Part shown: in pieces, positions 36,756-46,062 of the stretch
Position numbering within the stretch: position 1 is the stretch's first letter
Layout: each line of letters starts with the position of its first letter
Origin: an uncultured Eisenbergiella sp.
GTDB taxonomy: Bacteria; Bacillota; Clostridia; Lachnospirales; Lachnospiraceae
Length of the DNA stretch: 47,501 bases
NCBI GenBank assembly: GCA_947598825.1
Contig: CANQFM010000021.1
Location: 1 to 47,501, forward strand
Direction of reading: 5' to 3'
Translations under genes and position numbers: made by a program
Notes under the pieces: generated by a model
Told to the model about the DNA's origin: nothing
Databases searched by the model: none
What the model saw: the letters and a program-made list of their open reading frames with translations, nothing else

Positions 36756-38045
36756 TCAGACGCCAAACAGCTCCTCCTCGATCCGCAAAAGACGGTTGTA
36801 CTTGGCCACCCGTTCCATCCGGCAGGGGGCGCCGGTTTTGATCTGTCCGGCGTTTGCAGCCACCGCGATATCCGCGATGATGGCGTCGTCCGTTTCCCCG
36901 CTGCGATGGGAGATCACGGTGCGATAGCCGTTTTCCTTTGCCAGTCGGATGGCGGCAAAGGCTTCCGTCAGCGTGCCGATCTGATTGACCTTCACCAAAA
37001 CCGCGTTGGCCGCGTGCATCCCGATGCCCGCCGACAGCCGCCTGACGTTGGTCACGAACAGGTCGTCCCCGACGAGTTGCAGCCGGTCCCCCAGCCGCTG
37101 TGTCATCTGCTGCCAGCCGTCCCAGTCGTCCTCATCCAGTCCGTCCTCCAGCGAAAAGATCGGAAACTGCCGGATAAGGTCCTCATAAAAGGCGATCATA
37201 TCCTCTTTGGATCGCACGACCTGCTGCCCCTTCATGCGGCTTTCCCCCGGAAAAACGTACCCGCCCGCCTGGTGGTCGTACAGTTCGCTGGCCGCTGCGT
37301 CGATGGCGATGCGGATCTCCTTTCCCGGCTCATGGCCGCTCTTTTGCACCGCCTCCACGATCAGGGAAAGGACGGCACAGGTATCCGGCAGATCCGGCGC
37401 GAAGCCTCCTTCGTCCCCAACTCCTGTAGAAAGCCCCCGCTCCCTGCAGATCCCTTTCAGATTGTGGTACACCTCCGCGCATATCCTGAGCCCCTCCGCA
37501 AAGCTTTCCGCCTGCATGGGCGCGATCATAAATTCCTGCAGGTCCACGGTGTTGTCCGCATGTTTTCCCCCATTTAAAATATTCATCATGGGAATGGGCA
37601 TCTCCACCGTGTGGATACCGCCCAGGTATTGGTACAGGGGCATATGAAAGGCTCTGGCCGCCGCTCTGGCTGCCGCCATGGAGACGCCCAGACAGGCGTT
37701 GGCCCCCAGGTTCTCCTTATTTTGCGTGCCGTCGCAGCCGATGATCATCTCGTCGATCCTGCGCTGGCAGGAGGCATCCCTGCCAAGCAGGGCGTCCCTA
37801 AGCTTCGTGTTCACATTGTTCACCGCCCGGCGCACGCCCAGTCCAAAATAGCGCACCTCCCCGTCCCTTAGTTCCACCGCCTCGAACTTTCCCGTGGAAG
37901 CGCCGGAGGGAACGCCGGCTCTGGCGCGGACCATTTCTCCGGTAATGGAATTTTCCACCACCACTTCCGCTTCCAGCGTCGGGTTCCCTCTGGAATCCAG
38001 GATCTCCCTTGCGTGTATTTCTCTGATGGGCAAAACAGCTTTCAT
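36756..38045 (-). CDS. eno: enolase
   Basis: A 429-residue glycolytic enzyme that converts 2-phosphoglycerate to phosphoenolpyruvate. Motifs: [17 protein letters not shown] at the N-terminus, [20 protein letters not shown] (catalytic glutamate), metal ligands in [11 protein letters not shown] and GDDLFVTN, the catalytic lysine in LVKVNQIGT, and SHRSGETDD. Length is normal. GAGAGG lies 9 bases before the ATG. It follows the ABC-2-type membrane protein by 69 bases with no clear terminator or promoter between. The other glycolytic gene here, gpmI, is about 4 kb away. Confidence 0.97.
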   Translation of the reverse strand: MKAVLPIREIHAREILDSRGNPTLEAEVVVENSITGEMVRARAGVPSGASTGKFEAVELRDGEVRYFGLGVRRAVNNVNTKLRDALLGRDASCQRRIDEMIIGCDGTQNKENLGANACLGVSMAAARAAARAFHMPLYQYLGGIHTVEMPIPMMNILNGGKHADNTVDLQEFMIAPMQAESFAEGLRICAEVYHNLKGICRERGLSTGVGDEGGFAPDLPDTCAVLSLIVEAVQKSGHEPGKEIRIAIDAAASELYDHQAGGYVFPGESRMKGQQVVRSKEDMIAFYEDLIRQFPIFSLEDGLDEDDWDGWQQMTQRLGDRLQLVGDDLFVTNVRRLSAGIGMHAANAVLVKVNQIGTLTEAFAAIRLAKENGYRTVISHRSGETDDAIIADIAVAANAGQIKTGAPCRMERVAKYNRLLRIEEELFGV

Positions 38046-38114
38046 ATACGGATACCTCTCTTTTCGTTTCAGTTATCCAAAGTATGCGCCCTTTCGCCCT
38101 TTTTCATTCCTGCT

Positions 38115-40388
38115 TTATCCCTGCAAAAGGGAATTTTTCAGCGCCTCGATCACAAAATCAGGCACCTTTCCCCGGATCAGATATACGCCGCCGAGATCAT
38201 ACCGCTTCCCGGCCGTCTCTTCGCTCAGGCTGATCTGCACATCAAATCCGGAATCCATCTGGCTGTCCACCGTCAGCCCGTCCTCCTGCAGCCTGCACAG
38301 TTGTACCGGATACACCGCTTTTAATATCTGTCCGATCTGTTCCGGATCCTGGAACGAGGCCGTCAGGGTACGGTATTCCTCCGAATCCTCCAGGCTGTCC
38401 AATTCCTGATCGCTGAGAGGAAAGACCGGATCCGGGCTTTCCTCCCAGTCCCTTTTGTGAAAGACTGTACTGATCCGGATCCCGGACACGTCCCGGACCT
38501 GTAAAAAACCGTTCTCCATACCGCTTTCGATGCCGTTTTGGGCCAGCAGGCCGCGGGTGTTTTCAAAGCTGTCGTAGACCGGATATTCCCAGGTCATCTC
38601 CGCCTGATTGGCGGCCGCATCCTCCGGCAGCCTGAAGATCAATTCCCCGCAGGGCAGGCTGTTCTGCAGCAGAGAAAGCCCATAGGATGCAAAATCCTCC
38701 AGATAAGCGCGATAGAGCGCCTCCTGGTCCGCCGTATAGATCGTCAGGGTCTTACCGTCCTGATAACTGATCTTCATGGAGGCCACGTTTTGGGCAAACT
38801 GGGAATCGTTGATCTGATAGCGGTTCTTCCAGAACGCTTCATCCTGCATCACCTGTTCGATGGCCTCCGGCGTCGTTTGGGGGCTTGCCAGGAAACGGCG
38901 GTAAACGCTGCGGCCGTCGGCCAGTTCATAGCGCGCGACCCACCAGTCCACCGCATCCTCTGCCCTGTCCTTTCCCATAGCACGGTTCCATTCGAGATTG
39001 TCCCCGGGCCGTCCGGCCTCCTGCCAGGCCTGCGCCATGGCGATCACCGCTTCGATCGTGGCAGGATCCTCCGAGCGCATATTGTTTAACAGGTAGCTTT
39101 CCAGAAGGACGTTTCCACCGCTGCCGTCCCATTGCAGCCTGCGGAACGGTCCGTAATCCATCTCCATGGAAACGGAAACGCGCTTTACTTCCTCCGCCTT
39201 TGGCACATACCGGTCATAGCCGGCCAGGTCGAAGTGGAATATCGCAACGATCAGGCAGGATACGGCCATTCCAATAAAAAGCGCTGCCTTGCCCTTACAT
39301 ACGGCCTTTAAGTCCCGCTCATAGATCAAACGGATGATGCCGTGGCCCAGAAGGGCCGCCAGCACCAGGCCCACAAAGACCATGAACGTATTAGCCCCGG
39401 AAAGCTCTCTCGCCACAAGCCCTGCCAGCAGGGCAAAGGGGACCAGCAGAAAGAACTCCAGAACCGGTTTGCATAACGGAAAAGCGAGGGAATGCCCGTA
39501 GGATTCCGTCCTGCGGACCCGGTAGAGGAAATAACATAGAAGTACGAGCAGCACGTTGCAAACGGCCAGATACAAAAACTCTCCTCCCAGCTTTTCCACG
39601 AAACTTTCCTCGGAGTAAAGCGCGATCAGCCCGGTCCGAGTCAGGTCGATCCTGATATCGGAAAGCAGCTCCAGCACGGAGCAAAAGGGCGTGATCCAGG
39701 GCCGTCCGGACAAAATCCTGGCGGAAGTATTGCTATAGCTTTGAAAGAAATTCAGATACTCCTGCAGCAAAAACCGGCAGATCGCCTCATAGGAAAACAA
39801 TACCGCGCTGCCCAGAAGCGCCGTCAGCACATTGCCCGTCAGCAGGGCCGCCAGAAGGGAAAACTGATACATGGCGGCAAAAGCGAGTACGATCAAAAGG
39901 CTGGACAGGCAGGACTGGGCCGCCAGGGCCGGGGTCAGCAGGCCGAAGCCGAGGCCGATCCCCCAGCAAAGAAGCTGCTTGACCAGATAAAAGAACCCAA
40001 AGACCCCGATCCCGTTGCCCCAGAGCAGCCAGAAGCGCTTCGGCGCCGAAACCGGCACGCTCAGATACAGGTCCGTCCTGCGGCGGCTATAGAGCCAGGA
40101 AAAGCCCTGGATGGCGAACAATACCGCAAATGCCGCCGCGATCGCCAGATCCGATACGGGATACAGGATCTGCCCCGCATAGCTGCGCTGCATACTCAAC
40201 AGCCGCAGGGAAAGGATCTGCTCTGTCAGGCCCGTCCCGTTTTCTATAGCGCTGTGCAGATTGGTCATATACATCAGACAAAGCACCGGATACACAACGG
40301 CCAGGGTGACGCCGCACAGCAGAAAGGTCCATCCCCTGCGCCGGACATTTTCTTTCCATTTAGCCAAATATGAGCTTCTTGATGTCAT
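38115..40388 (-). CDS. ABC-2-like membrane protein with a large C-terminal extracytoplasmic domain
   Basis: A 757-residue protein. About 10 hydrophobic segments occupy roughly residues 15-430 (for example GWTFLLCGVTLAVVYPVLCL and AALFIGMAVSCLIVAIF). A soluble region of about 330 residues follows without a recognised fold. The ATG at 40386-40388 has GGAGG 9 bases upstream and overlaps the ATPase gene by 29 bases. The GntR-ATPase-membrane protein layout is that of ytr/bcr-like export or sensing systems induced by wall-active drugs in Firmicutes, but the substrate is unknown. Domain naming for the soluble part would need a profile search. Confidence 0.8.
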   Translation of the reverse strand: MTSRSSYLAKWKENVRRRGWTFLLCGVTLAVVYPVLCLMYMTNLHSAIENGTGLTEQILSLRLLSMQRSYAGQILYPVSDLAIAAAFAVLFAIQGFSWLYSRRRTDLYLSVPVSAPKRFWLLWGNGIGVFGFFYLVKQLLCWGIGLGFGLLTPALAAQSCLSSLLIVLAFAAMYQFSLLAALLTGNVLTALLGSAVLFSYEAICRFLLQEYLNFFQSYSNTSARILSGRPWITPFCSVLELLSDIRIDLTRTGLIALYSEESFVEKLGGEFLYLAVCNVLLVLLCYFLYRVRRTESYGHSLAFPLCKPVLEFFLLVPFALLAGLVARELSGANTFMVFVGLVLAALLGHGIIRLIYERDLKAVCKGKAALFIGMAVSCLIVAIFHFDLAGYDRYVPKAEEVKRVSVSMEMDYGPFRRLQWDGSGGNVLLESYLLNNMRSEDPATIEAVIAMAQAWQEAGRPGDNLEWNRAMGKDRAEDAVDWWVARYELADGRSVYRRFLASPQTTPEAIEQVMQDEAFWKNRYQINDSQFAQNVASMKISYQDGKTLTIYTADQEALYRAYLEDFASYGLSLLQNSLPCGELIFRLPEDAAANQAEMTWEYPVYDSFENTRGLLAQNGIESGMENGFLQVRDVSGIRISTVFHKRDWEESPDPVFPLSDQELDSLEDSEEYRTLTASFQDPEQIGQILKAVYPVQLCRLQEDGLTVDSQMDSGFDVQISLSEETAGKRYDLGGVYLIRGKVPDFVIEALKNSLLQG

Positions 40389-41265
40389 AGCCAAACACCT
40401 CCGTTTCACTGATAAAGATTTCTTCCAAAGACAGCGGCAGGACTTCGTAAAACAGCGTATCCGCCGCGGCAAAGACTGCGATCAGTTCTTCCCTGGACCC
40501 CCGCGCCGTCAGTGTCAGAAGGGAACCGCGCCGTTCGGACTTTACGATCGTAATCTGATTCAGCACCCGTTGTTCCTCCTCTGCGGAAGCAAAGACGCAC
40601 TGGATCTTCTGGATATTGCATTTCATCTCTTCCAGGTCCCGGGAGAGCAGGACGCCGCCCTCGTGCAAAAGTCCCACATGATCGCAGATATCCTCCAGTT
40701 CCCGCAGGTTGTGGGAGGCGATGACAGGCGTAAAATCCCGTTCTTCCATTTCTCTGGCGAAAATGCTCTTGACGCCCTGGCGCATCACCGGATCCAGCCC
40801 GTCGAAAGTCTCGTCGCAGAGCAGATACCGGGTCCGGGCGCACAGTCCCGCGATGATCGAAAGCTGCTTCTTCATGCCTTTGGAAAAAGTGGAGATCCTG
40901 CGCCGGCTGTCCAGACGGAACCGGTTTAAATACAGATCGTAGCGCTCCAGATCAAATCCCCGGTATACGCTGCTGTAGTAGCGCCCCATGTCCCGGGGCG
41001 ACGCGTTGGGAAAAAAGTACGGATCGTCCGCGATGAAAAACAGCCGGGCCTTGGCGTGTACATTGTCATAGACCGGCATATTGTCCACCAGGGCGACGCC
41101 CTCGTCCGGCTTTAAGACGCCTGCCATCATACGCAGCACCGTACTCTTCCCCGCTCCGTTGGTGCCCACCAGGCCGAACACCGTATTTTCCTTTATGGTC
41201 ACGCTGACCGATTTCACGGCCCTGATCCCGTCAAAAGATTTCGTCAGATTTTTACATTCAATCAT
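40360..41265 (-). CDS. ABC transporter ATPase, YtrB/ABC-2-export type
   Basis: A 301-residue ATPase: Walker A GTNGAGKST (about 36-44), a divergent signature FSKGMKKQL, Walker B YLLCDETFDGLDP and the H-loop ASHNLREL. The C-terminal part after about 215 is the usual small domain of drug- or bacitracin-export ATPases. The ATG at 41263-41265 has GAGGAGG upstream and overlaps the gntR end by 8 bases. It works with the overlapping membrane protein gene. Confidence 0.92.
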   Translation of the reverse strand: MIECKNLTKSFDGIRAVKSVSVTIKENTVFGLVGTNGAGKSTVLRMMAGVLKPDEGVALVDNMPVYDNVHAKARLFFIADDPYFFPNASPRDMGRYYSSVYRGFDLERYDLYLNRFRLDSRRRISTFSKGMKKQLSIIAGLCARTRYLLCDETFDGLDPVMRQGVKSIFAREMEERDFTPVIASHNLRELEDICDHVGLLHEGGVLLSRDLEEMKCNIQKIQCVFASAEEEQRVLNQITIVKSERRGSLLTLTARGSREELIAVFAAADTLFYEVLPLSLEEIFISETEVFGYDIKKLIFG

Positions 41266-41641
41266 GCCGTTCCTCCTCTCCGGCCGCATAAGCTGCGGCC
41301 AGCCTCTGTGTCGCTTCTTCTCTGGAAACGCCAAACTCCCTGGCTTCCTGCGCCAGCGCGTCCAGCTTTGCCAGGATCTCTTCCCTGCGCACCTTACGCA
41401 GCGATTCGTCATAGGCCACGAAATTGCCCCGGCCCTTTACCGTATAGAGAAACCCCATCCGTTCCAGCTCGCTGTAGGCCCGCTGGATGGTGTTGGGATT
41501 GATGGACAGCTCCACCGCCAGGCTCCTGACCGAAGGCATCCGGCTGTTGGGCTCCAGCACGCCCTTTAGGATCAGCGTCTGGAATTTGTCCACGATCTGC
41601 TCATACAGCGGCCTTGTATCCCGATAATCCAGTATGATCAT
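41258..41641 (-). CDS. GntR-family regulator, YtrA subfamily
   Basis: A 127-residue regulator with the GntR winged helix at the N-terminus (PLYEQIVDKFQTLILKGVL, then MPSVRSLAVELSINPNTIQRAYSELERMGF, residues about 35-64, and the wing GRGNFVA). The short C-terminal helix pair without a ligand domain is typical of YtrA. It heads the ABC operon, and its promoter overlaps a matching operator, so it most likely represses its own operon. Confidence 0.93.
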   Translation of the reverse strand: MIILDYRDTRPLYEQIVDKFQTLILKGVLEPNSRMPSVRSLAVELSINPNTIQRAYSELERMGFLYTVKGRGNFVAYDESLRKVRREEILAKLDALAQEAREFGVSREEATQRLAAAYAAGEEERHD

Positions 41642-41686
41642 AACGTCCGCTTTCGCCCCTTTCTCACGCGTCCATTCTGCGCCACA

Positions 41687-41716
41687 TGTATTAAGTGTAT
41701 TAAGTGATTTAATACA
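41687..41716. promoter_or_regulatory. YtrA-type operator plus an extra half-site
   Basis: TGTATTAA-GTGAT-TTAATACA (41696-41716), perfect 8-bp arms; it reads AGTGTA-N13-TACA on the plus strand, close to the published YtrA consensus AGTGTA-N13-TACACT. A third TGTATTAA copy lies at 41687-41694. The site abuts the -10 box and covers the transcription start. Confidence 0.75.
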
Positions 41717-41745
41717 ATTATACTATAAAAATTCCCGCCTGTCAA
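41717..41745 (-). promoter_or_regulatory. consensus promoter of the GntR-ABC operon
   Basis: Perfect TTGACA (41745-41740), a 17-bp spacer and perfect TATAAT (41722-41717). The -35 box lies inside the gpmI terminator hairpin. Confidence 0.85.
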
Positions 41746-41765
41746 GGACAAACGGGAATTTTTTT
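41727..41765 (-). terminator. gpmI terminator overlapping the next promoter
   Basis: Outer stem AAAAATTCCCG / CGGGAATTTTT with an inner TGTC/GACA stem. Transcripts leaving gpmI end in five Us. The inner arm contains the TTGACA of the GntR operon. Confidence 0.8.
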
Positions 41766-41786
41766 CTGTATTTTCTTCGTATTTTC

Positions 41787-43328
41787 TTATGAAATCAGCA
41801 GGGATTTGCCGGTCATCTCGGCGGGCTGGGTCATTCCCATGATCTCGATCAGCGTGGGCACGATATCCGCCAGGCATCCGCCCTCCCGCAGCTTTACGTC
41901 CTTCGGGTAATTGACCAGGATAAAAGGCACCGGATTGGTGGTGTGGGCCGTAAAGGGAGCGCCCGTCTCATAATCCACCAGTTGCTCCGCGTTGCCGTGA
42001 TCCGCGCAGACGAACATCACGCCGCCTGCCTCCCGGATGGCCTTTACCGCCCTGCCGACGCATTCGTCCACCGCTTCCACGGCCTTGATTGCCGCAGCCT
42101 CCACGCCGGTATGGCCTACCATGTCGGGATTGGCAAAATTGATGATGATCACATCGTAAATGCCGGAGCCGATGGCCTCCACCAGCCTGTCGCAGACCTC
42201 ATAGGCGCTCATCTGGGGCTTTAAGTCATAGGTGGGCACGTCCTTGGGAGAATTGACCAGGATGCGGGTCTCCCCTTCGTTGGGCGTCTCCACGCCTCCG
42301 TTAAAGAAGAAGGTCACATGGGCGTATTTCTCCGTCTCCATGATCCGCGCCTGCTTCATGCCGTTTGCCGCCAGCCACTCGCCGAAAGTATTGGTCACCG
42401 AGATCTTGTGGAAGGCCACTTCCTTGTTGGGGATCTTGGGGTCATAGTCGGAAAAGCAGACATACACGATGTCCAGCTTCTTCTCCCGTTCAAACCCGGT
42501 AAAGGTATCGTCGCAGAAAGCGTGGGTGATTTCTCTGGCCCTGTCCGGACGGAAATTGAAAAAGATCACCGAATCCTTATCCCGGATCGTCGCCACCGGC
42601 GCGCCGTTCTCCATCACCACGGTGGGCTTTACGAACTCGTCGGTCTCCTGTCTGTCATAGGAAGCCTGGATGCCGGCGGGGCCGCTTTCTGCCGTCAGCC
42701 CTTCCCCTTTGGTCAGCGCCTTATAAGCGTATTCTACCCTGTCGTAGTTATTGTCCCGGTCCATGGCATAGTAACGGCCCATGACGGAAGCCACCTTGCC
42801 GACGCCGATCTCTTTCATCTTCGCTTCCAGCTCTTCCACATACCCTTTGCCGCTGGCAGGAGGGGTATCCCGCCCGTCCAAAAAGCAGTGGACATAGACT
42901 TTGGAAAGCCCGTTTCTCTTCGCCAGCTCCAGGAGCCCGTAGATGTGGGTATTGTGGCTGTGTACGCCGCCGTCGGAGACCAGACCGTACAGATGCAGCG
43001 AGGAATCGTTCTTCTTACAGTTGTTCACCGCGTCCAAAAGCGCCGGATTTTCAAAAAAAGTGCCGTCCTGGATCTCCTTGGTGATACGGGTCAGCTCCTG
43101 GTATACGATGCGCCCCGCGCCCATGTTCAGATGTCCGACCTCGGAATTGCCCATCTGCCCTTCCGGCAGGCCCACCGCCATGCCGCTGGCATTTCCTTTG
43201 ACAAAAGGACAGGTGCGCATCAGCTCGTCCATCACAGGGGTATTCGCCTCCGCCACCGCATTGTGATCCTTGCGTTCATTTAAGCCGTAGCCGTCCAGGA
43301 TCATTAACACAACAGGTTTTTTATTCAT
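41787..43328 (-). CDS. gpmI: 2,3-bisphosphoglycerate-independent phosphoglycerate mutase
   Basis: A 513-residue manganese-dependent enzyme that interconverts 3- and 2-phosphoglycerate. The alkaline-phosphatase-like fold is shown by MILDGYGLN, the catalytic serine in GNSEVGHLNMGAGR, LFLDGRDTPP-type residues (CFLDGRDTPP), and metal ligands in NFANPDMVGHTG and ADHGNAEQ. Length is typical. AAGGAG lies 9 bases before the ATG at 43326-43328; the longer open frame upstream passes the transcription start and is rejected. Confidence 0.97.
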   Translation of the reverse strand: MNKKPVVLMILDGYGLNERKDHNAVAEANTPVMDELMRTCPFVKGNASGMAVGLPEGQMGNSEVGHLNMGAGRIVYQELTRITKEIQDGTFFENPALLDAVNNCKKNDSSLHLYGLVSDGGVHSHNTHIYGLLELAKRNGLSKVYVHCFLDGRDTPPASGKGYVEELEAKMKEIGVGKVASVMGRYYAMDRDNNYDRVEYAYKALTKGEGLTAESGPAGIQASYDRQETDEFVKPTVVMENGAPVATIRDKDSVIFFNFRPDRAREITHAFCDDTFTGFEREKKLDIVYVCFSDYDPKIPNKEVAFHKISVTNTFGEWLAANGMKQARIMETEKYAHVTFFFNGGVETPNEGETRILVNSPKDVPTYDLKPQMSAYEVCDRLVEAIGSGIYDVIIINFANPDMVGHTGVEAAAIKAVEAVDECVGRAVKAIREAGGVMFVCADHGNAEQLVDYETGAPFTAHTTNPVPFILVNYPKDVKLREGGCLADIVPTLIEIMGMTQPAEMTGKSLLIS

Positions 43329-43402
43329 GTTCGTTCTCCTTGTTCCGGGATCTGGGTCCCGCATTTTACCGGTAAATGACGTCTTTTTCTTTGCCATGGA
43401 AA

Positions 43403-43431
43403 ATTATACACAATTTCCCCCTCCGGCGCAA
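43403..43431 (-). promoter_or_regulatory. promoter of gpmI
   Basis: TTGCGC (43431-43426), a 17-bp spacer and perfect TATAAT (43408-43403) on the minus strand, about 70 bases before the gpmI start. Confidence 0.65.
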
Positions 43432-43440
43432 GAATTTCGG

Positions 43441-43468
43441 TTGATTTTTTGGCAAAACCTGCTACAAT
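43441..43468 (+). promoter_or_regulatory. promoter of the cation efflux gene
   Basis: TTGATT (43441-43446), a 16-bp spacer and TACAAT (43463-43468) on the plus strand. It is divergent from, and 10 bases from, the gpmI promoter. Confidence 0.55.
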
Positions 43469-43540
43469 CATAAGAAACCCTTTTTCCGGCTGCCGCCCGT
43501 AAAGGCGCCGGCGCATTTCTGATACGGGGGATGACGGATT

Positions 43541-44701
43541 ATGATTACGCTGCTCTCCAGATTTTTTATTCCTGACCGGGAAAATAAAAAGGATCCCAAA
43601 GTCCGGAAGGCCTACGGCGTGCTGTGCAGCGCGCTGGGGATCGCCCTCAACCTGCTTTTATTTGCCGTCAAAGCGTTGACCGGACTGGTCAGCGGTTCCA
43701 TCGCCATCCTGGCGGACGCTTTCAACAACTTATCCGACGCCGGATCTTCCATCATTACCCTGATCGGGTTTTGCTTCGGCGCTCTGGCGCCCGACCGGGG
43801 CCATCCCTTCGGCCACGGCCGCGCGGAATATTTGTCCGGCCTGGCCGTGGCGGGCATCATCCTGCTGATGGGCGCCGAACTGATCCGCACTTCCCTCTCC
43901 CGGATCCTGCACCCGGCCGCCCTCGCCTGCCATCCGGCTACGATCGCGCTTCTGGCCGTATCGATTCTGGTGAAACTGTATATGTATTTTTATAACAGGA
44001 AAACGGCGGATCAGATCCAAAGCGCCGCCATGAGGGCCGCCGCCACCGACAGCCTGGGCGACGTGCTGGCCACCGGCGCAGTGCTGGCAGCGACCCTGGC
44101 GGAATATTTCGCGCACATCCACGCGGACGGCTGGTGCGGCCTTCTCGTCGGCGCCTTCATCTTCTATGCGGGGCTTCGCGCCGCCCGGGACACGATCAAC
44201 CCTCTGCTGGGGCAGGCGCCCGATCCGGATTTTGTAAAAAAAGTGGAGCAGATCGTCCGTTCCGAACCGCTCATCCTGGACCTTCACGATCTGATCGTCC
44301 ATAACTACGGCCCGGGACGCACCATGATCTCCCTGCATGCGGAAGTATCCGCCGATGGGGATCTGCTCCAGCTTCACGACGCCATAGACGCCGTGGAACG
44401 AAGACTCCAACAGGAGCTTTCCTGCAGCGCGGTGATCCACATGGATCCGCTGGCCACCCACGATGAGGAAACCCTGCGCTTAAAACAGCGCATGACAGAC
44501 GCCGTTCATGAGATCGACCCGGCGCTGAAGCTCCACGATTTCCGCATCGTCAAGGGCCGGACCCATACCCGGATCATTTTTGACGTCCTGGTGCCCTACC
44601 AATTTCCCTTCACCGACAGCCAGATCATAAGCATCCTGGATGCAAAGGCCAAGCAAATGGACCCTTCTTATGAGACGGCCATCGATGTGGATAAAGCCTG
44701 A
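43541..44701 (+). CDS. cation diffusion facilitator (CDF) efflux protein
   Basis: A 386-residue transporter of the CDF family, which exports divalent metals (zinc, iron, manganese and others) in exchange for protons. It has six membrane helices (about 25-215) with metal-site residues in ADAFNNLSDAGSS (about 58-70) and ATDSLGDVLAT, plus the HPFGHGRAEYLS motif. The cytosolic C-terminal domain is about 170 residues, longer than the usual 90, and may hold a repeated fold. Metal specificity cannot be called. It is one of two plus-strand genes in the window. Confidence 0.93.
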   Translation: MITLLSRFFIPDRENKKDPKVRKAYGVLCSALGIALNLLLFAVKALTGLVSGSIAILADAFNNLSDAGSSIITLIGFCFGALAPDRGHPFGHGRAEYLSGLAVAGIILLMGAELIRTSLSRILHPAALACHPATIALLAVSILVKLYMYFYNRKTADQIQSAAMRAAATDSLGDVLATGAVLAATLAEYFAHIHADGWCGLLVGAFIFYAGLRAARDTINPLLGQAPDPDFVKKVEQIVRSEPLILDLHDLIVHNYGPGRTMISLHAEVSADGDLLQLHDAIDAVERRLQQELSCSAVIHMDPLATHDEETLRLKQRMTDAVHEIDPALKLHDFRIVKGRTHTRIIFDVLVPYQFPFTDSQIISILDAKAKQMDPSYETAIDVDKA

Positions 44702-44715
44702 CAACAAGGGGCTTT
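44693..44715. terminator. weak hairpin between convergent CDF and MATE genes
   Basis: AAAGCC-N11-GGCTTT, 6-bp arms, overlapping the CDF stop. Short U-tracts in both directions. Tentative. Confidence 0.35.
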
Positions 44716-44726
44716 GAAACCGGGAA

Positions 44727-46055
44727 CTAGCGAATCAGCTTCTTTTCGCTCCATTTTCCCGTCAGATACCGGCCAAAGGAGATCAGATAGTTGACCGCCC
44801 ATCCCATGGGAACCGCATACCAGACCGCCGCGACGCCCCACAGGGGCGCGCACAGATTCGCCACTGCCACCCGGATCGAAAGATTCGCCAGGTTGGCCGC
44901 GGTAAATACCGCCACATCCCCGCTTCCCCGCAAAACGCCGTCGGTAATGGCTTTCAGCCCGATCCACACAAAGAAAAACGCAAGAAACGATACATAGGAA
45001 ACGCCGGTCGTATAGGCCAGGGAACTGTCCCTTTCCAAAAAGGCGCCGATGATCCGATACCTTCCTGCAAGCAGTACCGCACAGATCAAAACCGCAAAGG
45101 CGGCGACGATCCCATAGGCGGCCCGGTATCCGGCGCGCACCCGCTCCGGCTGCCCGGCCCCCATATTCTGCGCGGTAAAAGTGGACACCGCGTTTCCCAT
45201 GGCGATCATAGGCACGATGCAGATGGACTCGATCCGCATTCCCGCCGTATAGCCCGCCAGGACAGAAGAGCCAAAGCCGTTGACCACAGACTGCACCAGG
45301 AGCATACCGATCGAGACGATGGACTGCTGCAGCATGGTAGGGATCGCCACCCGTACCATTTTTAGAAGCATTCCGCCGTCAAAAGCCCGGCTGTCCCGCG
45401 TTTCTTCCCGGTAGACGGAAAGCTTTTTGCGCAGGAGGAAAAAGGAGATCACGGCGGAGATTCCCTGCGCCAGCACCGTGGCCACCGCCACGCCTGCCAC
45501 GCCCAGGCCAAAGCAGGTCACCAGCAAAAGATCCAGGGCCACGTTTAACAGGGAAGAAAAGATCAGCAGATACAACGGCGTGCCGGAATCCCCCATGGCG
45601 TTGAACATGGCCGCCAGCACGTTATACATGAACAAAAAAGGCAGGCCTGCAAAATAGATCCTCAGATACACCCCCGCCTGCTGCCGGACATTTTCCGGCG
45701 TCTTTAACGCCTGGAGGATAAAACCGGAACAAAGCAGCCCGAAAAGGGCCAGCGCGAAGCTGACCGCCAAAAAGGCGAGCAGCGCCGTGGACACGGAGGT
45801 GCGCATTTCCCTGTGCCGCCCCGCCCCCAAATACTGGGAAGTGACGACCGCGCAGCCGGTCCCGCCCCCAATGGCCAGCATAACAAAAACGGTCGTCAGC
45901 GCATACGATGCGCCCACGGCCGCCAATGCCTCTTCTCCCACAAAGCGTCCCACGATAACGGAATCCGCCATATTGTAAAACTGCTGAAAAAGGTTGCCCA
46001 GGATCATGGGCAGCGCGAAGAGAAACAGCGTCCTCCCCGGCGTTCCTTTGAGCAT
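44727..46055 (-). CDS. MATE-family efflux transporter
   Basis: A 442-residue, twelve-helix transporter of the MATE/NorM (DinF/MepA-like) type: LFLFALPMILGNLFQQFYNMADSV (24 residues, about 12-35) and the family GRFVGEEALAAVGAS region in the first half, with a second matching half starting near VRVAIPTMLQQSIVSIGMLL. These proteins expel cationic drugs or dyes by sodium or proton exchange. The ATG at 46053-46055 has AAAGGAG 10 bases upstream, overlapping the stop of the preceding gene, so it is coupled to it; earlier ATG codons lack a site. Confidence 0.92.
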   Translation of the reverse strand: MLKGTPGRTLFLFALPMILGNLFQQFYNMADSVIVGRFVGEEALAAVGASYALTTVFVMLAIGGGTGCAVVTSQYLGAGRHREMRTSVSTALLAFLAVSFALALFGLLCSGFILQALKTPENVRQQAGVYLRIYFAGLPFLFMYNVLAAMFNAMGDSGTPLYLLIFSSLLNVALDLLLVTCFGLGVAGVAVATVLAQGISAVISFFLLRKKLSVYREETRDSRAFDGGMLLKMVRVAIPTMLQQSIVSIGMLLVQSVVNGFGSSVLAGYTAGMRIESICIVPMIAMGNAVSTFTAQNMGAGQPERVRAGYRAAYGIVAAFAVLICAVLLAGRYRIIGAFLERDSSLAYTTGVSYVSFLAFFFVWIGLKAITDGVLRGSGDVAVFTAANLANLSIRVAVANLCAPLWGVAAVWYAVPMGWAVNYLISFGRYLTGKWSEKKLIR

Positions 46056-46062
46056 ATCCCGG

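Noticed and set aside
43329-43397. Longer gpmI start
   Set aside because: The extra codons begin at about the predicted transcription start; the ATG at 43326-43328 has a proper ribosome binding site.
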